12,076 nt of DNA, taken from assembly GCA_910577835.1 (NCBI GenBank), contig CAJTOU010000051.1, forward strand, positions 1-12,076. The letters run 5' to 3'. Positions 1-7,580 of this stretch are shown here, piece by piece. The notes below the pieces were generated by a model. It saw only the letters and a program-made list of their open reading frames with translations. It was not told where the DNA came from and did no database searches. The stretch is from an uncultured Lachnospiraceae bacterium (lineage in GTDB: Bacteria; Bacillota_A; Clostridia; Lachnospirales; Lachnospiraceae). The first letter of the stretch is position 1. Each line of letters starts with the position of its first letter. The translations under genes were made by a program, and so were the position numbers.

Positions 1-16
1 TGTGTATAAGAGACAG
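1..16 (+). other. Tn5/Nextera mosaic-end adapter remnant
   Basis: The first 16 bases, TGTGTATAAGAGACAG, equal the 3' part of the 19-bp Tn5 mosaic end used in Nextera libraries. This is almost certainly untrimmed adapter at a contig end. The reading frame of the neighbouring minus-strand lipoprotein runs through it by chance, so residues encoded by bases 1-16 are not real. Confidence 0.95.
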
Positions 17-2103
17 CCATTTGGCATCTCAGGCGGTTCTTCCATATTTTCCGGTATTTCCATTTCATTGCCATTAAAATCTCTTTTTCCTCCATGATTT
101 TTCATTCCACCCGGACCTCCCATATTTTGGCCCATTCCACCTGAACCAACTGTGGTTACAGATTCATTGACTGTAAAACTTTCAAACTCTGTTCCCGCGG
201 TATACTTTCCTTCTGTATACAGCCCGTCTTTTGGTGTACCATCACAGCTTCCGCCTGTAAATATTGTGTAGGTTTCTCCACTGGCAAGTTCTGTTGAAGA
301 AAATATAAAACACTGACTTAATTTACTTGGAGTAAAAGCCATAATAAGTTCTCCTTTTGAATCAAGTACTGTAAATATACCATCTGCATTTACAGAACTG
401 TTAAAAAATGCTGTCACAGAATTTTGCTTTGAAGCACTGCTGACGCTTTCCATCATTCCTGCACTTCCTGAAGCAAGCAGATATCCGCCGTTTATTTCAA
501 ATTCATATTCATAATCAATTGCACTGTTTCCACTGTCCGTCGGACCTTCTACAATCACAGTGCCGCCATTTATAATTAAGTCGCCATTTGAATCCAGTCC
601 GTCGCCCGATGCATTTACATAAATATAACCATTATTTATCGTCAATGTTCCTGTTGAACTTGACATCATTCCCATTTTATTTTGATTGTCAGAAGAAGTT
701 AATTCTCCTCCGGCGGCATTTATACCGTCGTCACTCGCTTTGATATGCGCTGTTCCTCCGTTAAAGATAATATCAGGACTTTCAATTCCCTCATAACATT
801 GTGTAATCTTAATATCTCCATCTGTAATAGTCAGTGTATCATCTGCATGTATTCCATCATCTCCTGTGGCGATTAGCATAGTTCCGCCTGACATATCAAA
901 GGTTCCGTTTGAATGAAATGCATCGTCTTTGGAATCTATATCAAAACTTCCGCCTGAAATCACCATAACTGTACCGGCCTTTATTCCTTTCATGCTTGTT
1001 GTATCTTCTGTTTCAGAAGATTGATTATCAAAATCCCAGCCTTTCCCTCTGTCTCTCATCTCAAAATTCCCCTCTGGTATATCTCCATTTGGCATATTTC
1101 CACCCATGACAGCAGACGTACCAGCTCCCTCTCCCGTTGTGATATCAAAGGTTCCTCCTGTCACTTTAAGCATAGATTCGGCCTGAATTCCATCCTCCTC
1201 AGAATTAATTGTAAAATTTCCGTCTGAAATGGAAACATACCCAAGAGAAGCATCTGAATTATCTGATTTCAGTCCGTCTCCTTTTGATGTAACCGTAAAG
1301 CTTCCTCCTGCTATCATCAGGCAATCCTTTCCTTTTATAGCATTATTTTGGGCTGTTACTGTAATAATTCCGCCTGTAATTTTCAGAGTATCTTTTGAAG
1401 CAATTCCATTGTTAAAATTCCCATTTACCGTAAGAGAACCACTGCCGCAAATGACCAAATCATCCTTACTGAAAAGGCATGCCGACGGCTCCTCATTTTC
1501 AGCGTCCATATAAGTATATTCACTGGCATCACTTAGCGAGTTTACGGAATTTTCCGCTAATACAAGCAACGTTTTTTTGCAGTTTTTAATAAAAACAGGT
1601 GAATTTGTACTGTTACTTATATCAGCATTATAAAAAACAAGCTGAACCGTTCCCGTTTCCTGACAGTCAACAAGAATCTGTCCGTCGTTTAAAGTTCCCG
1701 TTATAATATAAATTCCCGGTAAAGAAATCGTAACAGCAGTAGTATCTATATTTACTCCCTGCATAGAAGTTTCTGCCAAATCTCCTTTTAAATAAATGGT
1801 ATTTTCAGCAGTACTTTGCAGAATGCTTACTCCGTCCTCCACAGAACCGCTGTCACTTCCGGATTCAGATACCAGAACTCTTGTAAAATCTTCTTCGTCA
1901 TATTCCTCTTCTTTTATTTCTGTAACAGCGGCTACACTTTTCAGTGATGATTCATCTGATTTATCTGATGATGAATCCGCTGTATTGTTTTGTGTTGTAT
2001 TATTATTTTCATTGTCAATTTGTTTATTACCTGATGAGCATCCGAAAATTGATGGTATGGTTAATAAAACAGTTAGGGATATTGCTGCAATTTTCCTTCT
2101 CAT
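17..2103 (-). CDS. Carbohydrate-binding beta-helix lipoprotein (Cthe_2159-like), C-terminus missing
   Basis: One open frame of about 695 codons runs from ATG at 2103 to the adapter, with no stop; the 3' end is lost. The start is preceded by AAGGAAGGG, a good ribosome binding site. Residues 1-22 form a lipoprotein signal (MRRKIAAIS..., hydrophobic core, lipobox IFGC, Cys22). A Ser/Asn/Asp-rich linker follows. From about residue 200 the protein is built of short beta-helix repeats of the form DG(I/L)-x(5-8)-L-x-I-x-GG-x-(F/I)-x-I, with DGL, DGI, EGI and DDAF variants at about residues 275-505. This matches the Cthe_2159 / carbohydrate-binding domain family, whose founding Clostridium thermocellum member is a pectate-lyase-like beta-helix reported to bind polygalacturonate and cellulose. 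An acidic/Met-rich insert (MGGNMPNGDIPEG) splits the repeats, and the C-terminal part is Gly/Met/Pro-rich. It is likely cell-surface anchored; the ligand here is unknown. Confidence 0.85.
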
Positions 2104-2407
2104 AATAATCGCCCTTCCTTTCTGCGTCTATTTTACTTTGTATACGGTTAAGTAATATTTTACATGTGAATGTGATTGCTATGTGAAAGAAGAAAAAAAA
2201 ATATGTGTTTATCAGATGTATTTTTCAATACATAAATTGCAAAATGAAAAGCATCCAACTAAGGCAATCACTAAAAAATCATTTCATAAGATAAAAACTC
2301 AATTTTTTCTTACAAAATATATTTTTTAATGATTGCCTTGTAAATTATTTTTGTCTGTTTTTATGATGATAGAAAATATAGAATATGTACAAACCAATAT
2401 ACTTATT
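2104..2407. other. Intergenic region upstream of the beta-helix lipoprotein gene
   Basis: This A/T-rich gap lies between the flavoprotein stop and the lipoprotein start, both on the minus strand. It holds the 79-bp palindrome at 2261-2339 and a small palindrome ATGTATT-TTTC-AATACAT at 2216-2233. A weak minus-strand promoter can be proposed in the gap (TTGAAA, 17 bp, CATATT), but nothing close to consensus is visible. I see no small gene or RNA motif in 2340-2407. Confidence 0.5.
2261..2339. repeat. 79-bp near-perfect palindrome (MITE-like or structural hairpin)
   Basis: The outer arms AAGGCAATCACTAAAAAAT (2261-2279) and its partner at 2321-2339 differ at one base. After a one-base offset the pairing resumes inward (ATTTCATAAGA against TCTTACAAAAT, two mismatches) and closes with AAAAA-CTCAA-TTTTT at 2293-2307. 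The whole segment therefore folds into one hairpin. There is no clear target-site duplication and no coding capacity. It could be a tiny non-autonomous element, or a processing or termination hairpin after the flavoprotein gene; no strong U-tract follows on the minus strand. Confidence 0.7.
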
Positions 2408-2962
2408 TTAGAATAAAGTATCATTCGAACAAATCTGTTTTCCCAGTTCATACGCCTGCTTTGGATACTCTGTCCTGTTCAGCGCTTCCACATCTCCACA
2501 GTTCACTCCAACAATGATTCCCGCAATATCCCATTCAAGAAACTGAGTCATTCCTTTAAATGATACAATCGCCCCATCTGCCGACTCCATAGTATTATCT
2601 GCCATAGTAAGCATAAGAACCGCTTTTTTATTTTTATGAAGCGCCGCATCGTTCGCATAAAAACGGTCAATAACAGCTTTTATCTGAGCATTTATAGCAT
2701 AATAATAAATTGGTGATACAAATACAACAGCTTCAGCTTCCAGAAGCTTTGGATTCAGCTCCTGCATATCATCCTGAAAAGTACAGCCCTTATCAGTATT
2801 ATGACAGCGTTCACATGCAATACATGGATGTACATCATGAAATGCCGCGTCAAAGCGGAATACTTCATGTCCAGCCTCTTCTGCTCCTTTTATAAACTGC
2901 TCTGTCAAAACGGCTGTGGTTCCTTTTTTGTGTGCACTTCCTGTTATTACTAAAATCTTCAT
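2408..2962 (-). CDS. NADPH-dependent FMN reductase / iron-sulfur flavoprotein family
   Basis: This 184-residue protein has a flavodoxin-like fold. The N-terminal strand and phosphate loop (KILVITGSAHKKGTT, residues 2-16) fit FMN phosphate binding, and VVFVSPIYYYAINAQIKAVIDRF (about 79-101) is the usual second flavin-contact block. Between them lie Cys47, Cys50, Cys53 and Cys60, spaced CX2CX2CX6C, followed by a DDM triplet. This compact cysteine motif is typical of iron-sulfur flavoproteins, which move electrons between a 4Fe-4S cluster and FMN. The protein is cytoplasmic, with no signal peptide. The start has GAGGGA upstream and a strong promoter at 3028-3056, so it is probably its own transcription unit. 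Its physiological substrate cannot be told from sequence. Confidence 0.88.
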   Translation of the reverse strand: MKILVITGSAHKKGTTAVLTEQFIKGAEEAGHEVFRFDAAFHDVHPCIACERCHNTDKGCTFQDDMQELNPKLLEAEAVVFVSPIYYYAINAQIKAVIDRFYANDAALHKNKKAVLMLTMADNTMESADGAIVSFKGMTQFLEWDIAGIIVGVNCGDVEALNRTEYPKQAYELGKQICSNDTLF

Positions 2963-3027
2963 TTCTTTCCCTCATTTCCATCTCTATTTGAAAAATTTTT
3001 TACTGCTTCTACAAATTATTATGTCTC

Positions 3028-3056
3028 ATTTTATCACAAAAAATATCATTAAGCAA
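3028..3056 (-). promoter_or_regulatory. Sigma-A promoter of the flavoprotein gene
   Basis: On the minus strand TTGCTT (3051-3056) is separated by 17 bp from TAAAAT (3028-3033), about 65 bp upstream of the flavoprotein start at 2962. Confidence 0.7.
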
Positions 3057-3134
3057 GTTTTATAATTGAGAAATTCAGAAAAATTGATTTTTAACAATCA
3101 GCAATAAAACATATAATATACTTAACAAGACAGT

Positions 3135-3157
3135 CGGCAGGTGAATACACCTCACCG
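3135..3157 (-). terminator. Possible terminator hairpin after the thyX-like gene
   Basis: CGG..AGGTG-AATA-CACCT..CCG forms a short GC stem with a 4-base loop 14 bases past the stop of the ThyX-family gene. On the minus strand it is followed only by a weak T-rich run (TGTCTTGTT), so termination efficiency is uncertain. Confidence 0.4.
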
Positions 3158-3170
3158 CTCCAGCGCAAAA

Positions 3171-3881
3171 TCAACATGAGTTTTCAACTGCTTCCAGAGG
3201 GGAAGTTTCTTCCTTTTTCGGCTTTCTCCCGCAGGATTTTTTCTCCGTACAAAATCCTGACATTTCACACTTTGGAAGAAACCAGTTTTTTACAATATAT
3301 TCCCATTCCTCTGAAACTTCTGACAATGCCTGACAAATATCGGAAAACATTCTTCTGTATTCCCAATAGGCCCTGCTGCACATTCTCTGACGACTCATAT
3401 CCACAAGGTTTCTTAAATTTCTTTTATCCACAATTTTTGTCGTCATGCCAAGCGGCAGCAAAAGAGCTGCATCTTCCCTTGGAATCCCGCACTCCTTTTC
3501 CAGATAACTGCAGGTTTCACAGATATCTTTCATCATTTTGTCATATCGCTGCAATGCTTCTTTATTATCCATAATTTGGGGCGGAGTAATATAGCTGAAA
3601 TTATTGTAATTAATATATCTTGTACTTGCCTGAAGACGTGTCGGACTGCCTCCAAGATGAGTATACCATTCTCGTATCACACGGGCAGAATATCCATCTA
3701 TAATCATTTCCACATTCACATACTCCATAACTCTTCCATGACCAGATATCAAACAGTCAAGTCCTCTTTTATAGTTTTTATCATCATCAGCAATATCTGC
3801 TCCCCAACACACGCCTGCCCGTCTGCCCATCAGAGTTAAAGGCTTTTTTGTAGTTTCTTCCAATATTGTAATCGTTCCCAT
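3171..3881 (-). CDS. thyX: Divergent ThyX-family flavin-dependent thymidylate synthase
   Basis: This is a 236-residue ThyX-like protein. The family makes dTMP from dUMP using methylene-THF and FAD. Support comes from the order of blocks: HGRVMEY (48-54) in the place of the usual H-x-S-x-x-E-H; GYSARVIREWYTHLGG (63-78); ASTRYINY (85-92), equivalent to the S-x-R-Y end of the ThyX signature; and NLRNLVDMSRQRMCSRAYWEYRRM (155-178), equivalent to the R...AQxEIR helix. The hallmark RHRX7S is not present: YTH occupies its place with ten residues before the Ser. The tail carries Cys205, Cys211 and Cys217 (CX5CX5C), then a Lys/Glu-rich end. I chose ATG at 3881 over an in-frame GTG at 3893 because the AGGAG at 3893-3897 overlaps that GTG but sits 11 bases before the ATG. 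Thymidylate synthesis is the likely but unproven role. Confidence 0.75.
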   Translation of the reverse strand: MGTITILEETTKKPLTLMGRRAGVCWGADIADDDKNYKRGLDCLISGHGRVMEYVNVEMIIDGYSARVIREWYTHLGGSPTRLQASTRYINYNNFSYITPPQIMDNKEALQRYDKMMKDICETCSYLEKECGIPREDAALLLPLGMTTKIVDKRNLRNLVDMSRQRMCSRAYWEYRRMFSDICQALSEVSEEWEYIVKNWFLPKCEMSGFCTEKKSCGRKPKKEETSPLEAVENSC

Positions 3882-3979
3882 AGTTTCTTTCACTCCTGCT
3901 TTCTCTATATCTCAATCCAAAACGCCTTGGTCTGATTATACAAATATATTTCGTTATTTTAATACTGTTTAGTTATTTA

Positions 3980-4007
3980 TTGATATTGTTAAAGTATAGC
4001 ATAAAAC
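3980..4007 (+). promoter_or_regulatory. Candidate promoter for the GH3 gene
   Basis: Plus strand TTGATA (3980-3985), 16 bp, TAAAAC (4002-4007). It would give a leader of about 125 bases before the ATG at 4140 and overlaps the opposing thyX promoter. A TATACT at 4063-4068 is an alternative -10 without a good -35. Confidence 0.3.
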
Positions 4008-4021
4008 AAAAAACGCCTCAA
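3993..4021 (-). promoter_or_regulatory. Promoter of the thyX-like gene
   Basis: Minus strand TTGAGG (4016-4021), a 17-bp spacer and TATACT (3993-3998), about 110 bp upstream of the chosen ATG. The leader between contains CCAA-AACGCC-TTGG, a small palindrome whose AGGCGTTTT core recurs just inside the -35 region. Confidence 0.6.
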
Positions 4022-4139
4022 GATAAATTTCTTCTATTTTCCTGTTTCAAAAATTCCTTTTTTATACTAAAATAAATAAAACAGAAAACAATAGAAAATA
4101 TAAATCATCTTCCTGTAAAATATAAATGGAGGTTTCAAA

Positions 4140-5568
4140 ATGAAAAATCATCACAAACTAAAACTGCGCATTCTTGTGTCTTCTTTATCACTTATTGTCT
4201 TCACCATATTGTTATCTCTGCTGGTTTATCAGACGACTCACAAAAGCAGTGCCGATAAAGCCTCCGCTTTTCCTATCCGGCTTTATCTGGAAAATCCGGA
4301 AACTGCTTCTTTTGATAAAACAGATACAACAGAAACAGATTCCTCTGAAAATCCGGAAACCGCTTCGGATTCAATTGTAGAAACTACTATTCCCACAGAA
4401 CAGGATACTTCTACCACTCAAAACATTCCGGAGTCTTCTGCTCAGGAAGTACAAACTTCTGAAAACAAAACAGAACCAGCTTCTGTTGAAACACACACTA
4501 CAAATCCTGCTATCTCACAGGAACCTCCAACTCCGGCAGTTCCTGCAGACACACCAAATCCTTCTCCTTCAAATTCCCCTCAGGCTATTCTTGAACAAAT
4601 GTCTTTGGAGGAAAAAGTCGGCCAGATGTTTATTGCGCGCTGTCCGGAAGCACATGCTGCACAGTTGGCTGCAGATTATCATCTGGGTGGATATATTCTC
4701 TTTGCACGGGATTTTCAGAACAAAACCAGAGAACAGGTAATTCAGGATATCCGCAGTTATCAGACAGCAGCTTCTATTCCCATGCTGATTGGTGTTGACG
4801 AGGAAGGCGGCGTGGTAAACCGCATCAGTAAATATCCTCAGTTCCGCTCACAGCCCTTCCAGTCTCCACAAGAACTTTTTTCAGCAGGAGGACTGGCACT
4901 GATACAAAGTGATACTATTGAAAAATGTCAGCTTTTACATGAGCTTGGACTTAATCTGAACTTTGCTCCTGTCTGTGATGTATCTGAGAATCCAAATGAT
5001 TTTATTTATCGCCGGACCCTTGGAAGAAATGCTTCTGAAACAGCCAGCTATGTTAAAACTGTTGTAAGCACTATGAAACAACAGAAAATGGGATGTGTAT
5101 TAAAGCATTTTCCCGGTTATGGAAATAATACAGATACTCACACTGGAATTGCCTATGACAACCGCCCATATGATACTTTTATTTCCTCCGACTTTCTTCC
5201 GTTTCAGGCAGGTATCAATAACGGAGCTGATATTGTAATGGTTTCTCATAATATTGTAAACTGTATGGACAGTCAGGCTCCCGCTTCGCTTTCTTTGCGT
5301 GTACATGAAATTCTGCGCAATGACCTTGGATTTTCAGGGGTAATTATTACCGATGAATTGTCCATGAATGGCGTTCTTGATTATGCAGATGATACCAGCA
5401 TTGCAATTATGGCCATTCAGGCAGGCAATGACTTGTTATGCTGCACAAACTTTGATATTCAGATACCGGCTATTAAATGCTGTTTATCAGGGCGTTATTT
5501 CTGAAGCACGTATAAATGAATCTGTTCTGCGGATTCTCCAGATGAAACGCTCTCTGGGAATTTTGTAA
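4140..5568 (+). CDS. Membrane-anchored GH3 beta-N-acetylhexosaminidase (NagZ-like), frameshifted
   Basis: GGAGG (4128-4132) sits 7 bases before the ATG. Residues about 9-30 form a single hydrophobic anchor without a lipobox. Residues 40-145 are a Ser/Thr/Pro/Glu-rich linker, and the GH3 N-terminal barrel begins at SLEEKVGQMF (155-164). Active-site blocks are IGVDEEGGVVNR (217-228), LKHFPGYG (321-328) with His334 in the TDTHTG loop as the expected acid/base partner, and Asp405 in ITDELSM as the nucleophile. NagZ-type enzymes remove GlcNAc from muropeptides or chitooligosaccharides; the anchor puts this one outside the membrane. The frame stops at 5502-5504. Dropping one A from the AAA at 5475-5477 restores the barrel's normal end (NAVYQGVISEARINESVL...) to TAA at 5566-5568, giving 475 residues. 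The extra A is either a real mutation or a sequence error. All catalytic residues lie before it. Confidence 0.88.
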
Positions 5569-5612
5569 GCCAAATCCGCATCATGAAAAACAGAAATAAT
5601 TTCGTATAAAAT

Positions 5613-5704
5613 AAAAGGAGCTGTTACACTATATCAACACAAAATATGGCAGATTCTGACTGCTATATTTTGTATGTTTGATATTTCATGCAACAGCTCT
5701 TTCC
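5613..5704. terminator. Long interrupted hairpin between convergent genes, likely bidirectional terminator
   Basis: The outer arms GAGCTGTT (5618-5625) and AACAGCTC (5692-5699) are extended by A/T pairs. The inner arms at 5631-5652 and 5660-5684 are complementary over about 20 bases with small bulges, around the loop ATTCTGA. The minus-strand product ends in TTTTATTTTAT, suiting termination of the solute-binding protein operon; the plus-strand tail (TTTCCT) is weaker. The length and near-symmetry also fit a small intergenic repeat element. Confidence 0.6.
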
Positions 5705-5780
5705 TATAACTGTTTTATATTCTGTTAATCTCCTGTTTATCTGATTTATTTACTGATATCCTCTGATATATCATATATCT

Positions 5781-7559
5781 TTAGTCCCAGATTATATTAT
5801 CGCTGACAGTTCCAAGCTTTCTTAAATAATTTTTTATTGCATCCGCCGGTGAATTCTCTATTTCAACTGCATGTAACCTCATTTCTTCTGTCAGCTCACC
5901 AGTTGAAATTGCAAGCTTATATATAACATCCTTCTCAAGCTCTATATCACCTTTTGTGAATAACAAATATTTATATGGATTTCCGTCTTTATCCAAGTCA
6001 AATCCCGCTTTCTGCATTTCCTGAATTTCAGCTCCTGTCATTTCTAAAACAGAAATTGTATCAGCTCTTGGCCGGATTAGATTTACTATATCTGTACTGA
6101 TATCACCTTTATAAATATACCAGCCAAGTCCCTGATTGTTTTTTTTATTATTTTTATGATATTCATTTAAGGAAATCATTGCACAATCTGCATCTGCTGC
6201 CTTGCCCTCCGCTATGGCAACCAGCTTTGCCGTTTCCTCCATTGTCAATGTTTTATCAGCTTTTGCATAAAAATCATCAGAAGAGCCATAAAGCAATTCA
6301 TAATTTGTATTATCAAAAGATTCTATCAGTTCATCTACACCTATTTCTTTATTTATTAACTGTTTTATATCCTGTGCAATCGGTATAATTAACTTCTCCC
6401 ATCCCACATATAGCAGAGGAACAGTTCTTCCATCTGTTATCAAATCTGCAACTTCCAGATAAGGACTGTCTTCTGGGAATATTCCTTCATTTAAAGGTGA
6501 CATATACTGATTATTACTTGATACAAATGCCTCCTGCCCCTCCGGTGTAGAAACATAATTCAAAAGCTTTATTGCATCTGCAAGCTTCTGCTCATTTCCT
6601 TCATCTGCCAACGTCTTATTGATACCCATATATCCGGAAATGTTTCTTGTCAGCATATTGTTATCCCCGTCTTTACTAAGCCATGGAATCATTCCATATT
6701 GATATGTTTTTCCATTGCTGGCAGTATTTTCATATTTACTAAGACCAAGACACAGAAAAAATACACATTTTCCTTCATAAAAATCTTCTGTTTCTGTATG
6801 CTCTGAAGTAATAAATCCCTTTTCCACCCATTGATTAAAATATTCTGCCACTTTTCTGAATTCGCTGTTTCCTGCGGCCTTTGCTTCTCCACTTGGAAAG
6901 CTTTCTTTCCACTCTGTTCCTTCAGGAGTACCAAAATAAACAGTATTGCCAAGATTAAAAAAATAATTAAATGGAAATCCGTCCAATGACATAGCATTTC
7001 TCATTGTTTTATACCCTGCCGCTTCAATTTTTTCCGAAAGCGCTGTGAATTCATCAAAGCTTTTTGGAACACTCCAGTTATTTTCTTCCAGTATTGTCTT
7101 ATTATAATAAATTCCTGTCAAAGTATATCCAGATGGAAGAAGATAAATACCTCCGTCAATATTTAAAGAATCAAGCAATATATCAGAATAATTATTTACA
7201 AACTCATAATTAGATAAATCAAGAAGATACTTTTGCTGCGAATCTTTATCAAAATTCTGTGAAGAAATATAGATATCCGGAATATCCCCATTCTTTAAAG
7301 AATTCATGGCATATCCGCTTCCATTTATACCCGCATAGCTGACTATCTTTAAATTTACTTCAGGATATTTTTCCTGAAAAGCAGAGATAAAATCCTCAGT
7401 AATCAAATTATTAAAACTGGAAATTGTTAATTCTTTATGCTCTTTATCCAAATTGTTATCGGTTTGTGAAGCACTGTCATTTTTACAGCCTGCCATAAAA
7501 CAGCCCATAATAATTATTATGATGATTAAACTCAATGTCCTTTTTAAAATATGCTTCAT
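5781..7559 (-). CDS. Solute-binding lipoprotein (SBP family 1) fused to a 5'-nucleotidase C-terminal-like domain
   Basis: The 592-residue protein has a lipoprotein signal: hydrophobic residues 8-23 and lipobox MAGC with Cys25. Residues 42 to about 415 follow the family-1 extracellular solute-binding pattern: ELTISSFN start, DIPDIYISS (92-100), LPSGYTLTGIYYNKTIL (141-157), W-x-VPKSFDEF (162-171), and a hinge with ALKLL-like NYVSTPEGQEAF (334-345). Residues about 440-592 are an extra module: CAMISLNEYHKN...GWYIYKGDIST (459-489), IRPRADTISVLEMTGAEIQEM (495-515), and SPADAIKNYLRKLG at the end. The order and spacing (LNxG-like, GDIS, LxMTGAxI, yl.k.G) resemble the 5'-nucleotidase C-terminal substrate-binding domain, but no metallophosphatase domain is present. 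The start lies 21 bases after the hybrid kinase stop, so the two share an operon. No permease or ATPase gene is nearby. The ligand is unknown; the SBP call is strong and the C-terminal domain call moderate. Confidence 0.85.
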   Translation of the reverse strand: MKHILKRTLSLIIIIIIMGCFMAGCKNDSASQTDNNLDKEHKELTISSFNNLITEDFISAFQEKYPEVNLKIVSYAGINGSGYAMNSLKNGDIPDIYISSQNFDKDSQQKYLLDLSNYEFVNNYSDILLDSLNIDGGIYLLPSGYTLTGIYYNKTILEENNWSVPKSFDEFTALSEKIEAAGYKTMRNAMSLDGFPFNYFFNLGNTVYFGTPEGTEWKESFPSGEAKAAGNSEFRKVAEYFNQWVEKGFITSEHTETEDFYEGKCVFFLCLGLSKYENTASNGKTYQYGMIPWLSKDGDNNMLTRNISGYMGINKTLADEGNEQKLADAIKLLNYVSTPEGQEAFVSSNNQYMSPLNEGIFPEDSPYLEVADLITDGRTVPLLYVGWEKLIIPIAQDIKQLINKEIGVDELIESFDNTNYELLYGSSDDFYAKADKTLTMEETAKLVAIAEGKAADADCAMISLNEYHKNNKKNNQGLGWYIYKGDISTDIVNLIRPRADTISVLEMTGAEIQEMQKAGFDLDKDGNPYKYLLFTKGDIELEKDVIYKLAISTGELTEEMRLHAVEIENSPADAIKNYLRKLGTVSDNIIWD

Positions 7560-7580
7560 AATATTCCAAAATCCTTTCTT

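Noticed and set aside
1021..2155. Three plus-strand open frames (1021-1227, 1229-1513, 1796-2155)
   Set aside because: They lie antisense to the continuous 695-codon lipoprotein frame, lack ribosome binding sites, and give low-complexity products.
2216..2233. Small palindrome ATGTATT-TTTC-AATACAT as an operator
   Set aside because: It is perfect but short and A/T-only apart from single G/C bases, in very A/T-rich DNA, and not placed against a convincing promoter.
2261..2339. CRISPR repeat or insertion sequence
   Set aside because: There is a single unit, no spacer series and no transposase frame, so only a palindromic element can be claimed.
5465..5504. Programmed ribosomal frameshift in the GH3 gene
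   Set aside because: The change needs +1 shifting; no slippery site, rare-codon stall or nearby stimulatory element is seen, so mutation or error is simpler.
6689..6997. Minus-strand 102-codon frame inside the solute-binding protein gene
   Set aside because: It is in another frame of the same strand as a well-supported lipoprotein and shows no family features.
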